A stretch of 64,000 nucleotides of DNA, from assembly GCA_017449215.1 (NCBI GenBank), contig JAFSJY010000044.1, positions 1 to 64,000 on the forward strand, in the 5' to 3' direction. Position numbers and translations under genes: made by a program. Within the stretch, counting starts at the first letter, position 1; every line of letters begins with the position of its first letter. The notes beneath the pieces are model-generated. The model saw only the letters and a list, made by a program, of their open reading frames with translations. It had not been told where the DNA came from and made no database searches. Shown one piece after another: positions 25,200 through 33,538 of the stretch. Source of the stretch: Acholeplasmatales bacterium. GTDB taxonomy: Bacteria > Bacillota_I > Bacilli_A > Acholeplasmatales > Anaeroplasmataceae.

Positions 25200-26127
25200 A
25201 TTGTAATGATAAAGTCTTAGGCTCTTCCTTAGGTAGGATAGTAATATTCTTAGCATGAAGCATTACTACCTCTTCACCTGCAAGCTTAGAATATTCTCTC
25301 TTTACCTCACATTCAAGTAAAATAGTATCTCCAACCTTAGGCTTTACATTAGATTCATTTACTACCTCATATCCTAAGAACTGAATATCGTTAGAGCAGC
25401 ATGTCATAACATCATGACCTACAACTAATGTATCCTTAGTAATATCTCTAACAAATACCTTAAATTTAAAGATATGATCAAAATATTTTTGATAATTATC
25501 AAATACATCTACATACCAAGTAGGATATACATCCTCCTCGAAATAGATTTCTTTCTTCTTTAAATCATATGGTAAATCCTCATCTAGCATTGTAGTTAGA
25601 TTACCATTTTGATCCTCAAATGCTATTTGTGCCTGTTGAGTTAAGCCTCTAATAGAACGTCTAAATGAGCCTAATTCATTAATACCAGCACATCTATTAA
25701 AAATAATTAATGCTGAATATTGGCACATTGATTGGAATATTTGACGCATATTATTAAACATAACCTTAAACTTAGATGCGTCAATTAGGGTAATTTGCTG
25801 ATAAATTACCATATGCTCAGGGAATTCCTGAGCCTCCCAATCAAAGAATGAATTATATTCAATAACAATTCTTGATGGCTTATATTTCTTTTCAAGCTCA
25901 ATCATATATTCAGGTGTTAACTGTTCCTGATCATCAATATATTCTACTGCAATCTGGAATTTATCACACCATTCCTTTTCATATTCTACTTCGCCTTCCT
26001 CACATACAATAATTAAAGTAGAATTATCATGATATTGCTCATTATTTTCAACAATTTCCTTAATTAATGTAGTTTTACCACTTTCTAGAAAGCCATTAAG
26101 TAAAAATACAGGTAATTCCTTTTTCAT
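25198..26127 (-). CDS. CobW-type GTPase with YcgQ-like C-terminal domain
   Basis: A 309-residue protein. The N-terminal COG0523 G domain has the P-loop NGFLESGKTTL (11-21) and VIEYNSFFDW in place of the usual EPSG loop; the GCxCC metal motif is absent. From about residue 215 the sequence HIFKFKVFVRD, VVGHDVMTCCSNDIQFLGY and GDTILLECEVKREY resembles the C-terminal domain of YcgQ (DUF1980/TIGR03943) proteins, which work with YcgR permeases and are linked to zinc supply. This reads as a GTPase-YcgQ fusion. It follows a second COG0523 gene by 22 bases, so the pair probably handles a metal such as zinc. The metal is inferred. Confidence 0.7.
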   Translation of the reverse strand: MKKELPVFLLNGFLESGKTTLIKEIVENNEQYHDNSTLIIVCEEGEVEYEKEWCDKFQIAVEYIDDQEQLTPEYMIELEKKYKPSRIVIEYNSFFDWEAQEFPEHMVIYQQITLIDASKFKVMFNNMRQIFQSMCQYSALIIFNRCAGINELGSFRRSIRGLTQQAQIAFEDQNGNLTTMLDEDLPYDLKKKEIYFEEDVYPTWYVDVFDNYQKYFDHIFKFKVFVRDITKDTLVVGHDVMTCCSNDIQFLGYEVVNESNVKPKVGDTILLECEVKREYSKLAGEEVVMLHAKNITILPKEEPKTLSLQ

Positions 26128-26149
26128 TTATAATCAATCCCTTTTTATA

Positions 26150-27331
26150 TTAGAATAATTTCTTAATTACATCCTCATCAATATGAGAACCAATTACAAC
26201 AATCTTACCAGTTGGAATAGCAGCATTCTCCTTAATTTCAACCTCTTCTGGAGTTAAATTAAATGCATACCACTTGCCATCTGTAGCTTGAATAATACCC
26301 TTAGATCTAACAACAGCACCATATTCACCAGCTGCAATCTTATCTAGGTTAGCCTTTAATACATTTAAATCATACTTCTTAACTGTTTCCATACCAAATG
26401 ATGAGAATACCTCAGCTGCGGCATGGCCATGATGATGGTGATGCTCATGGTCATGGTGATGACATTCACAATTTGGATCATCGCATTCATCCTCGTCGTG
26501 ATCATGGTGATGATGTTCATGCTCATGCTCGTGGTCGTGGTCATGATGATGGTGATGCTCGTGCTCATCCTCATCGTCATCGTCGTCATCATCGTCGTGG
26601 TGATGGTGATGGCATTCACATTCTGGGTCATCACATTCTTCTTCATCATGGTGATGGTGGTGATGGTGGTGACAAGAACAATTAGGATCGTCACATTCAT
26701 CATCCTCATGCATATCTAAATCCATGTCAGCTAATAATGAAGTATCAAAGCCTTCATATGCCTTCATTAATTCATCATCTGAAAGTGTTGAAATAGGTGT
26801 AGTTACAATTACACACTTTTCATTGTGCTTTCTTACAATTTCAACAGCACTAACTACTGTATCTTCTTTAGCAATATCAGTACGAGATAAAATTACTGTA
26901 TGAGCATTCTTAATTTGGTCAACAAAGAATTCACCAAAGTTCTTATCATACATCTTAGCCTTCTTAGCATCTACCATACATACTAATGAATTAATATTAT
27001 CCTGATATCCAGCATCATTAACAGCGGCTACTATATCAGTAAGCTTACCTACTCCAGATGGCTCAATAATAATTCTATCTGGATTAAACTTCTCAATTAT
27101 CTCCTTTAATGATTTAGAGAAATCTCCAGCTAAGCTACAACAAATACAGCCTTGGCTTAATTCCTTAATTTCAATTTTAGTGTCACTTAATAAATCAGTA
27201 TCAACTGAAATTTCACCATATTCATTTTCAATTAATACAACCTTTTCATTCTTTAAATCTGTGTTTAATAATCTTTTAATAAATGTTGTTTTTCCAGCAC
27301 CTAAAAATCCTGAAATAATATCAATTTTCAC
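26150..27331 (-). CDS. COG0523 (CobW/ZNG-type) metallochaperone GTPase with His-Asp-Cys-rich insert
   Basis: A 393-residue G3E-family GTPase. P-loop GFLGAGKT (8-15), metal motif GCICC (61-65), EPSGVG (90-95) and SRTD (149-152) are intact. Residues about 208-303 are a low-complexity metal-binding stretch with runs of His and Asp and a ten-residue unit repeated three times: DECDDPNCSC (211-220), EECDDPECEC (231-240) and DECDDPNCEC (281-290). A CobW C-terminal domain follows (304-393). Family members deliver zinc or another metal to client enzymes; the insert would bind many ions. The start is GTG at 27331, with AAGG seven bases upstream. First gene of a two-gene unit. Confidence 0.87.
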   Translation of the reverse strand: MKIDIISGFLGAGKTTFIKRLLNTDLKNEKVVLIENEYGEISVDTDLLSDTKIEIKELSQGCICCSLAGDFSKSLKEIIEKFNPDRIIIEPSGVGKLTDIVAAVNDAGYQDNINSLVCMVDAKKAKMYDKNFGEFFVDQIKNAHTVILSRTDIAKEDTVVSAVEIVRKHNEKCVIVTTPISTLSDDELMKAYEGFDTSLLADMDLDMHEDDECDDPNCSCHHHHHHHHDEEECDDPECECHHHHHDDDDDDDDEDEHEHHHHHDHDHEHEHEHHHHDHDEDECDDPNCECHHHDHEHHHHHGHAAAEVFSSFGMETVKKYDLNVLKANLDKIAAGEYGAVVRSKGIIQATDGKWYAFNLTPEEVEIKENAAIPTGKIVVIGSHIDEDVIKKLF

Positions 27332-27354
27332 ATTATTACCTTCTTTCGAACTAT

Positions 27355-27383
27355 ATTATAAATCTTTTTAGATTTATTTACAA
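27355..27383 (-). promoter_or_regulatory. Promoter of the two CobW-type genes
   Basis: TTGTAA (27378-27383), 17 bases, TATAAT (27355-27360). The spacer contains the inverted repeat AAATCT/AGATTT, a possible operator. It does not match the zinc repressor (Zur) box that I know. Confidence 0.55.
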
Positions 27384-27420
27384 ATTTAATACTTATATTT
27401 TAAATATGTATTTACATATT

Positions 27421-27449
27421 AAAAGGATTGGTTTTGTCCCAATCCTTTC
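27421..27449 (-). terminator. Terminator after the TIR-like/TPR gene
   Basis: Ten-base-pair stem AAAGGATTGG/CCAATCCTTT with a seven-base loop; the T-run after it is short. Confidence 0.75.
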
Positions 27450-27457
27450 AAATCTAA

Positions 27458-28624
27458 TTATTCACTCTTTGTTTCTGCATCAGCTGGAGCTTGAGCAGGT
27501 GCTACAGCTGGCTTAGCAACTGGCTTAGCAACTGGCTTTGCTACTGTAGAAGTTGTTGGTTTCTTAATAGTAGTACCACTTTGACGGTTCTTTCTTTCTT
27601 CATATAATTGACGGATACGCTTAATGTTTCTGATACATTCAGCGGCTCTAGGACCATCACCGATTGCCTTATAATATTGAAGTGCTGCTGCATAGTTCTT
27701 TCTCTTTAATAATCTATCAGCTGCGATTTTTAGCTTTTCTCTAGCTCTTTCCTTAGATGCTTCAGAAGTATATCTTTCACTTAATACCTTACAGTAAATG
27801 TCATATCCTTCTTTTGTCTTTCTCATCTTTGAATCATAAGCCCAAGAAGATTCATATAGATAACCTAAGTTATATAATGCATCTGGGTTTCTTAAAGCGA
27901 TAGCTTGCTTTAAATATCTTTCAGCGAATTCAAGGTTTTTAGTTTGAGTATATAAGTAACCTAAGTTATTACAAATTAAGCCTTGAGAATCTTCATCAGT
28001 TGAACCGAAGATTTTTACCTCACCCTTATTATTTTGTTCAGAGATAGGTAAACAAATTGAATAATAGTTGATAGCCTTATCACAATCCATGATTGTTTGA
28101 TAAGCATCAGCGATTCTTTCCTTAACTTCTGTATCATGAATCTTAAATACTTGTAATAATAAGCATAAAGACCATACATATTCTTCATTTTGGAATAATT
28201 GGAATGCAATCTTTCTATACTTCTTTCTATTGAATGCATTAACCTTAACCTTCATGTAACCACCAACGATGATTGAACATACGTCGTTAACTAAAGCTTC
28301 AATTGGATAGCCTTCTACTAATTCAATTTCATTGATTGGATACTTATTTTGGTAAGTTTCCTTTGCAGAATAGCAAGCAACGATTTGACAACGATTGTTT
28401 GCCTTAACGATTTCATATAAGTAATCTCTATAATCAAATGCTTCAGAAATGTGAAGAATGATTAAACCTGCTGAATTCTTAATATCATTTAAAATCTCTT
28501 TATTTTTACCTTCTGTCTTTTCAAATAGATGAACCTCAACATGCTTTTGGTCTAATACTTCTGCGACGTAATTAGCATTCTCTTCATCATCTGGCAAATA
28601 AACTAAAGTAACATAATTTTTCAT
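27458..28624 (-). CDS. TIR-like N-terminal domain plus TPR-like repeats
   Basis: A 388-residue soluble protein. Residues 1-120 read as a TIR-like flavodoxin-type fold: VTLVYLPDDEENANYVAEVL, then GKNKEILNDIKNSAGLIILH and YLYEIV, where E71 sits where TIR NADases keep their catalytic Glu. The usual ISYS start and SxW motif are not conserved, so activity is uncertain. Residues 130-345 carry helical TPR/Sel1-like repeats (LGYLYTQTKNLEFAERYLKQ at 221-240; ALYNLGYLYESS at 249-260). The tail (352-388) repeats VAKP and is Pro/Ala/Lys-rich. It has its own promoter and terminator. ATG at 28624 follows AGGAGG. Function unknown; signalling or scaffold is possible. Confidence 0.5.
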   Translation of the reverse strand: MKNYVTLVYLPDDEENANYVAEVLDQKHVEVHLFEKTEGKNKEILNDIKNSAGLIILHISEAFDYRDYLYEIVKANNRCQIVACYSAKETYQNKYPINEIELVEGYPIEALVNDVCSIIVGGYMKVKVNAFNRKKYRKIAFQLFQNEEYVWSLCLLLQVFKIHDTEVKERIADAYQTIMDCDKAINYYSICLPISEQNNKGEVKIFGSTDEDSQGLICNNLGYLYTQTKNLEFAERYLKQAIALRNPDALYNLGYLYESSWAYDSKMRKTKEGYDIYCKVLSERYTSEASKERAREKLKIAADRLLKRKNYAAALQYYKAIGDGPRAAECIRNIKRIRQLYEERKNRQSGTTIKKPTTSTVAKPVAKPVAKPAVAPAQAPADAETKSE

Positions 28625-28680
28625 ATAAATTCCTCCTACTACTATTAGGTCAAATTTTAAATAGCGCACTGCTTTATTAG

Positions 28681-28710
28681 ATTATATCACAATAAATGTA
28701 AATTTTTCAA
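28681..28710 (-). promoter_or_regulatory. Promoter of the TIR-like/TPR gene
   Basis: TTGAAA (28705-28710), 18 bases, TATAAT (28681-28686), with TGA directly before TATAAT (extended -10). Confidence 0.65.
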
Positions 28711-28727
28711 CGTGTTTTATAACAAAT

Positions 28728-29531
28728 TTAAGATAGTTGTACGTTTTTTTTCGACTTATTTTTTAATCTTCTAACTACGAAAACGATTAAACTAGGTAAT
28801 AATTCAACTAACACGACAAGAATAATTAAAATAAGTGCATAAGCATATATTTCTTTATATTCCACTAATGTTTTTGAATTAAAAATAGCTGTACCCATTG
28901 TATTTCTTACACCTGCAATAAATTCAGTTGTAACAATCATTTTTATCCCAAGTCCAATTGCTGTAATTAATGCTTGCTTTAAATATCCAGAAATTAGTGG
29001 TAAATGCACATTAAAGATAACCTTTAAGCTTAATTTACTATTTAATCTCCAAACATCATTATAAGTAGAATCAATTCTTCTTATACCTTCACTTACAGCC
29101 TCATAAAGAATTGGAATCAACGCAATAGCTGTTGAAACAATAGGAACATATCTATAATTATCATTTGGAATAGTAAGCATAATTATGACAATGATAATAA
29201 CCATTGGCATACTTCTAAACACAATCATAAATGGTCTTAATATGCCACGAGAAACATCATTAAAGCCGCTTAAAATACCAAAGCCTAATCCCAAAATAGA
29301 TGAACATATTAATGCAATAATAAAATCTAATAATGTAATACCAATGTACTTATATGTCTCACCCTTTCCTAGCAAGCTAAAAAAGGTATTAGTAATATCA
29401 AGCACAGATGGGAATACAATAGAGTTATCCTTAATAAGTCCAATTAAAGAAATTATTATTACAATAATTAATATTCCTGCAACAAATAATATTAAATTTT
29501 TAATTTTGTTACTTGTTGTAGTAGAAATCAT
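28728..29531 (-). CDS. ABC transporter permease, nitrate/sulfonate/taurine type
   Basis: A 267-residue inner-membrane permease with about six helices. The EAA loop near residues 160-190 reads YEAVSEGIRRIDSTYNDVWR and is followed by HLPLISGYLKQALITAIGLG, the layout of SsuC/TauC-like permeases. It would pair with the lipoprotein encoded just upstream, whose 3' end it overlaps by 23 bases. The ATG at 29531 is preceded by GGAGG at the long distance of 14 bases, consistent with translational coupling. No ATPase gene is next to it. The substrate is not predictable. Confidence 0.85.
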   Translation of the reverse strand: MISTTTSNKIKNLILFVAGILIIVIIISLIGLIKDNSIVFPSVLDITNTFFSLLGKGETYKYIGITLLDFIIALICSSILGLGFGILSGFNDVSRGILRPFMIVFRSMPMVIIIVIIMLTIPNDNYRYVPIVSTAIALIPILYEAVSEGIRRIDSTYNDVWRLNSKLSLKVIFNVHLPLISGYLKQALITAIGLGIKMIVTTEFIAGVRNTMGTAIFNSKTLVEYKEIYAYALILIILVVLVELLPSLIVFVVRRLKNKSKKNVQLS

Positions 29532-30441
29532 CAGAAGGTACCGCACCTCCAAATTGCTTTAGGTCTATGTTTGCTGTCTTTTCAATAGCAGCCTTTGAAT
29601 CAGCTGCTGTTTTAAATTTAATATTACACTTAGGTAATGCAGTCTTTAATACAGGTAAAGCTGAAGGTAATCCAGTATTACCTAATGTAATGATACTATT
29701 AGCTACTGATTCTACATCGCTAGTAACTAAATCACAAGATTGCTTAACCTTATCTAAGTATTCATTAACTACACTCTTATGATTATCTATAGTATCAGCC
29801 TTAATAAATAAAGCTGCTTGAGTAAATTCCTCAGTTGAAAATTCATTATATAATCCAGTTACTGAATAAGATGTAACTGTCTTATTAGCTTGCTTTAATT
29901 GATTAGTTACAGCTGTTAATGCTGGTTCTGCAGTCATAACAATTGCATTATCATCACTTGCTAATAATTCCTTAGTATTAGCTGCACTTCCTAAATATTC
30001 ATAGTTTGGTGTAACATTATATAAATCTAAAACATATTTAGCCAAAGATGAATTAATTGTGTTTTCACCAAATAATGTAACATTCTTACCACTTAAATCC
30101 TGAATAGCTAATATATCAGTTCTTGTTGTTGCAAAATATAAGTTACCCCAAGTAACTACCGCACCTAGCTTATAAGTTGACTTATTAGCCTTATATAATT
30201 TAGCACCTGCATTTACTGGTGCGATAATTATATCCTTTTGATTTGCAGTAAATTGTTCTGCTATATTATTAGCATCAATAAATGAATAGCTATCAGTATC
30301 ATTTACTGCTAATGATGCTACTGATACTGCTGGAGCTCCCTGTGGTGCTACAACACTTAGCTTATAATCATCGCTACCACATGAAGCTAAGGCTACTAAA
30401 AGGCCTGCTCCTAATGTAGTTATTAAAAATCTTTTTTTCAT
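29509..30441 (-). CDS. ABC transporter substrate-binding lipoprotein
   Basis: A 310-residue exported lipoprotein. The signal peptide MKKRFLITTLGAGLLVALAS ends in lipobox LASC, with Cys21 as lipid anchor. The mature part begins KLSVVAPQGAPAVS and resembles NMT1/nitrate-taurine type binding proteins (periplasmic-binding type 2 fold), with WGNLYFATTR and FGENTINSSL lining the predicted site. It works with the overlapping permease gene. Transcription probably begins at TATAAT 30470-30475. Ligand unknown: thiamine precursors, sulfonates or similar are all possible. Confidence 0.82.
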   Translation of the reverse strand: MKKRFLITTLGAGLLVALASCGSDDYKLSVVAPQGAPAVSVASLAVNDTDSYSFIDANNIAEQFTANQKDIIIAPVNAGAKLYKANKSTYKLGAVVTWGNLYFATTRTDILAIQDLSGKNVTLFGENTINSSLAKYVLDLYNVTPNYEYLGSAANTKELLASDDNAIVMTAEPALTAVTNQLKQANKTVTSYSVTGLYNEFSTEEFTQAALFIKADTIDNHKSVVNEYLDKVKQSCDLVTSDVESVANSIITLGNTGLPSALPVLKTALPKCNIKFKTAADSKAAIEKTANIDLKQFGGAVPSDDFYYNK

Positions 30442-30534
30442 ATTCTAAAATCTCCCTCTAACAATAATTATTATACTATATTTTATACAATTTAAAATCA
30501 TTTATTATGCTATAATAAAAAATGGTGATATATT
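30442..30534. promoter_or_regulatory. Divergent promoters for the lipoprotein gene and the SpoU methyltransferase
   Basis: Minus strand: TATAAT at 30470-30475. Plus strand: extended -10 TGCTATAAT at 30508-30516, followed by GGTGAT before the ATG at 30535. Neither has a strong -35. Confidence 0.5.
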
Positions 30535-31320
30535 ATGGAAAGAATATCTAGATCTCATGATAAATTTAAATTATTAAAGGATATGATTAAAACAAATCAT
30601 TATCCAAATATAACTGTTACAGATGATTTAGAGGTATTAAAGATAGCTGTAAATAATAATTTAAAAATTAATTTATTATTTTATACTTTCGATGAAGAAT
30701 ATAAGGATGAAACAAAGGAATTATTAAATAATTTAATAAATAATTCTAAAGAAGTATATGAAATATCTAAATCTACTTATGATTCTATTAAATTAAAGGA
30801 AAACCATGCTGGTATTATCGCAGCTATAGAATTAAACAATTATAGCTATAATGATTTTAAAAACAAAGAATTCCTAATGATATTAGATCATTTAGAAATA
30901 CCAGGAAATATTGGAACTATTTACAGAACATTAGATTCTATTAATTGTGATGGAGTTATTTTAGTAGATTCAATATCTAAAATAAATAATGAAAAAATTA
31001 CATCCTCTTCTCGTGGATGTAATCTAATAATTCCTACAATATCTGATACATATCAAAATGTATTAAAATTTCTTTTAGATAATGATTACGAAATATTCCT
31101 AGGAGAGCCAAAGCTTGGCTTAGATTATCAGGAATATAATTATAAAGGAAAGATAGCTATTGTTGTAGGAAATGAAAGATTTGGAATAAATCCTGATTGG
31201 TATAATCATAAATCAACTAAGGTATTTATTCCTATGGAGGGCTCACAAAATTCATTAAATGTAAGTGTAGCCGCTTCTATCCTTGCATATGAAGCATATA
31301 TGAAAAGAAAAAAGGCTTAA
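30535..31320 (+). CDS. SpoU/TrmH-family RNA 2'-O-methyltransferase
   Basis: A 261-residue SPOUT-fold enzyme. A weakly conserved N-terminal substrate-binding domain (to about 105) is followed by the three SpoU motifs: LDHLEIPGNIGTIYRT (about 117-132), IVVGNERFGI (about 210-219) and IPMEGSQNSLNVSVAASI (about 231-248). The Asn, Arg and Ser residues of the knot are present. It methylates the ribose of a tRNA or rRNA base; the exact target cannot be told. Its TAA overlaps the stop of the convergent glycosyltransferase gene in a shared TTAA. Confidence 0.87.
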   Translation: MERISRSHDKFKLLKDMIKTNHYPNITVTDDLEVLKIAVNNNLKINLLFYTFDEEYKDETKELLNNLINNSKEVYEISKSTYDSIKLKENHAGIIAAIELNNYSYNDFKNKEFLMILDHLEIPGNIGTIYRTLDSINCDGVILVDSISKINNEKITSSSRGCNLIIPTISDTYQNVLKFLLDNDYEIFLGEPKLGLDYQEYNYKGKIAIVVGNERFGINPDWYNHKSTKVFIPMEGSQNSLNVSVAASILAYEAYMKRKKA

Positions 31321-31328
31321 GCCTTTTT
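31308..31328. terminator. Bidirectional terminator within convergent stop codons
   Basis: AAAAGGCTTAAGCCTTTT palindrome with A and T runs on each side. Both flanking stop codons lie within it. Confidence 0.75.
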
Positions 31329-32324
31329 TTCATTTACTTCTTCATAAATATCCTTTAATTGCTTACCAACCTTTTCTAAGGTTCTCTCTTCTACCTTTTT
31401 ATAAGCATTTTCCTTTAATTCATTCATATCATTATTAAATACATAATTTAACTTCTCTATGAATTCATCATTTGTCTTACCCTTTAATACTTCTTTCCCA
31501 TCCTCTAGCCAATCGCTAAATACAGGAATATCTCTAACTATTACAGGTAGCTTAGAAGCTATTGCCTCTAATACTGCAATACCTTCATTTTCCTCATGAG
31601 ATAGGAATAAGAAACAATCAGCTCTATGGAAAGCTCCTCTTAATACCTTAATATCTACATATCCAGGCATAATTACATTCTTAGGTCTTTTCTTAATAGC
31701 TCTTTTAATTTTAGATTGAGTTAAAATAGGAGCTAAATGTCCAAACCAGATGAATTCTACATCTGGCATTTTTTCAGCTATTTTGAAGAAATCTCTTATA
31801 CCCTTTCTTTCAAAATAAAGACCAGCACATATAACTATCTTCTTATCCTTAATATTAAAGAATTCATCAAATGCTTTTACGTTTTCTTCATTATATACAT
31901 ATTCCTCTAGCTTAATACCATTAGATACAGCATATACAGGACAATTAACACCCTTATAATTTTCAATTAATCCTTTAGAATATTGTGTTGGTGTAATAAT
32001 AGCATCTGCGTGTCTATACATTCTTAAAATTAAATGATTAAAGATAGGTGCTATCAATCTCCAGCATTTAAATGAATACCTAAAATCTTCTACTGTTGAA
32101 TGACCATGAACAATAACCTTCATGCCCCTCTTATGTAATTTTTTTAGTAATCTATATGATTCAAAAAACAAAGTATTAATATGAGCAAAATCATAATTAT
32201 CATTAGGATCTAATGTATATTCAACATTATTTAATTCTAATGCCTTCATTTGATGTGTCATTGCACGTCCAATACCAGATTGCTTCAAACTATTTTGTTT
32301 TTCAAAAAACAATAAATTCTTCAT
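31317..32324 (-). CDS. GT4-family glycosyltransferase
   Basis: A 335-residue GT-B glycosyltransferase. N-terminal acceptor domain: GIGRAMTHQM (about 18-27) and VIVHGHSTVEDFR. The C-terminal nucleotide-sugar domain has AVSNGI, CAGLYFERKG and the GT4 EX7E motif in EENEGIAVLEA. No transmembrane helix is seen, but an amphipathic acceptor domain would allow membrane association, as in glycolipid synthases of related bacteria. Acceptor and sugar are unknown. ATG at 32324 follows GAGGG. It is the last gene after SGNH hydrolase, beta-helix protein and PatB-type lyase, 47 bases downstream. Confidence 0.82.
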   Translation of the reverse strand: MKNLLFFEKQNSLKQSGIGRAMTHQMKALELNNVEYTLDPNDNYDFAHINTLFFESYRLLKKLHKRGMKVIVHGHSTVEDFRYSFKCWRLIAPIFNHLILRMYRHADAIITPTQYSKGLIENYKGVNCPVYAVSNGIKLEEYVYNEENVKAFDEFFNIKDKKIVICAGLYFERKGIRDFFKIAEKMPDVEFIWFGHLAPILTQSKIKRAIKKRPKNVIMPGYVDIKVLRGAFHRADCFLFLSHEENEGIAVLEAIASKLPVIVRDIPVFSDWLEDGKEVLKGKTNDEFIEKLNYVFNNDMNELKENAYKKVEERTLEKVGKQLKDIYEEVNEKKA

Positions 32325-32371
32325 AATATCCCTCATTTTTAAAAACACGAAAGTATCATATCACAAAATAA

Positions 32372-33538
32372 TTAATTAATCTCTTCCCAGATTTTAATTC
32401 CATTACTTAATCTTAAAAGGCCATCCTTTACATTAGAAAGAGATGTAGCTAAATTAATTCTAATAAAGCCTTCGCCAGACTTACCATATTCAACTCCATC
32501 AGATACAAAAAGGCCAGTCTTTTCTCTAATGAAATCTCTAAACTTTAAGGAATCATTTGAATATGCACTTATATTTACCCAAGCTAAATATGTAGCTTCT
32601 CTTTTAGTTAATTTTAATTTAGGTAAAAATTTATTTAAATAATCCTCTAAATATTTAAAATTATTATCAATATATAAATTTAATTCATTTAACCAATTAT
32701 CGCCATTATTTAAAGCAGCGATAGTTGCTTCAAAGCAAAAGAAATTACCTTCTGCACATTCAGAAGTATTTAAATCTCTATCAAATTTCTTTAATATATC
32801 CTTATTAGCTGATAAGGCTAAAGATGCTTGTACGCCTGCCATATTAAAGCATTTAGTAGCTGATATTAGTGATAATGAATTATTCTTAGCTATATCAGAT
32901 AATGAATAAAAAGGAATATATGATAAATCACTTCTTACTATATCTGCATGTATTTCATCAGATACAATAATAACATTATTATCATATGCTATTTTAGCAA
33001 CCCTTTCCATTTCATCTCTTGTCCAAATTCTTCCAACAGGATTTCCTGGATTACAGAATATTAATAATGTATTCTTATTATCCTTAGCATATTTAGAAAA
33101 TAATTCATAATCTATTTCATATCTATTATCCTTATAGATTAAAGGACATTCAATAATTCTTCTTTTATTATTTCTAATAGAATTAAAGAAGATATTGTAA
33201 ACAGGAGTAAAAATAATTACACCATCATCTACATTAGATAAAGCTCTAACAGCTGATGATAAAGATGGTACTACACCAGTAGAAAACACCATTTCATCTC
33301 TTTTATATTCAACATTATGTCTTCTTTTCCAAAATGAAATAAATGCTTCATAATATTCTTCTGGAGTGTATGAATAGCCAAAAGCATTTATTTCTAATCT
33401 TTTCTTAATAGCTTCACTAATTTCAGGAAGACATTTAAAGTCCATATCAGCTACCCACATAGGAAGCTCATTATCCTTAACATCCCACTTATATGAATAT
33501 GTATTTCTTCTTTTAGCTAATTCATCGAAATTATACAT
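32372..33538 (-). CDS. PatB/MalY-type PLP-dependent C-S lyase or aminotransferase
   Basis: A 388-residue fold-type I PLP enzyme. MWVADMDF (27-34), the FGYSY segment, TPVYNIFF, CNPGNPVGR, SDEIHADIV and the PLP lysine in SATKCFNMAG are typical of the MalY/PatB class, which mostly cleave cystathionine or cysteine to pyruvate, ammonia and thiol. Aminotransferase activity cannot be ruled out. The ATG directly follows the stop of the beta-helix gene (TAAATG), with AAGGAA as ribosome site, so both are co-translated. Confidence 0.87.
   Translation of the reverse strand: MYNFDELAKRRNTYSYKWDVKDNELPMWVADMDFKCLPEISEAIKKRLEINAFGYSYTPEEYYEAFISFWKRRHNVEYKRDEMVFSTGVVPSLSSAVRALSNVDDGVIIFTPVYNIFFNSIRNNKRRIIECPLIYKDNRYEIDYELFSKYAKDNKNTLLIFCNPGNPVGRIWTRDEMERVAKIAYDNNVIIVSDEIHADIVRSDLSYIPFYSLSDIAKNNSLSLISATKCFNMAGVQASLALSANKDILKKFDRDLNTSECAEGNFFCFEATIAALNNGDNWLNELNLYIDNNFKYLEDYLNKFLPKLKLTKREATYLAWVNISAYSNDSLKFRDFIREKTGLFVSDGVEYGKSGEGFIRINLATSLSNVKDGLLRLSNGIKIWEEIN

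Noticed and set aside
26398-26719. Long open frames on both strands over the His/Asp-rich part of the CobW gene
   Set aside because: They are shadows of the low-complexity CAT/GAT codon repeats; their translations are repetitive and have no ribosome site.
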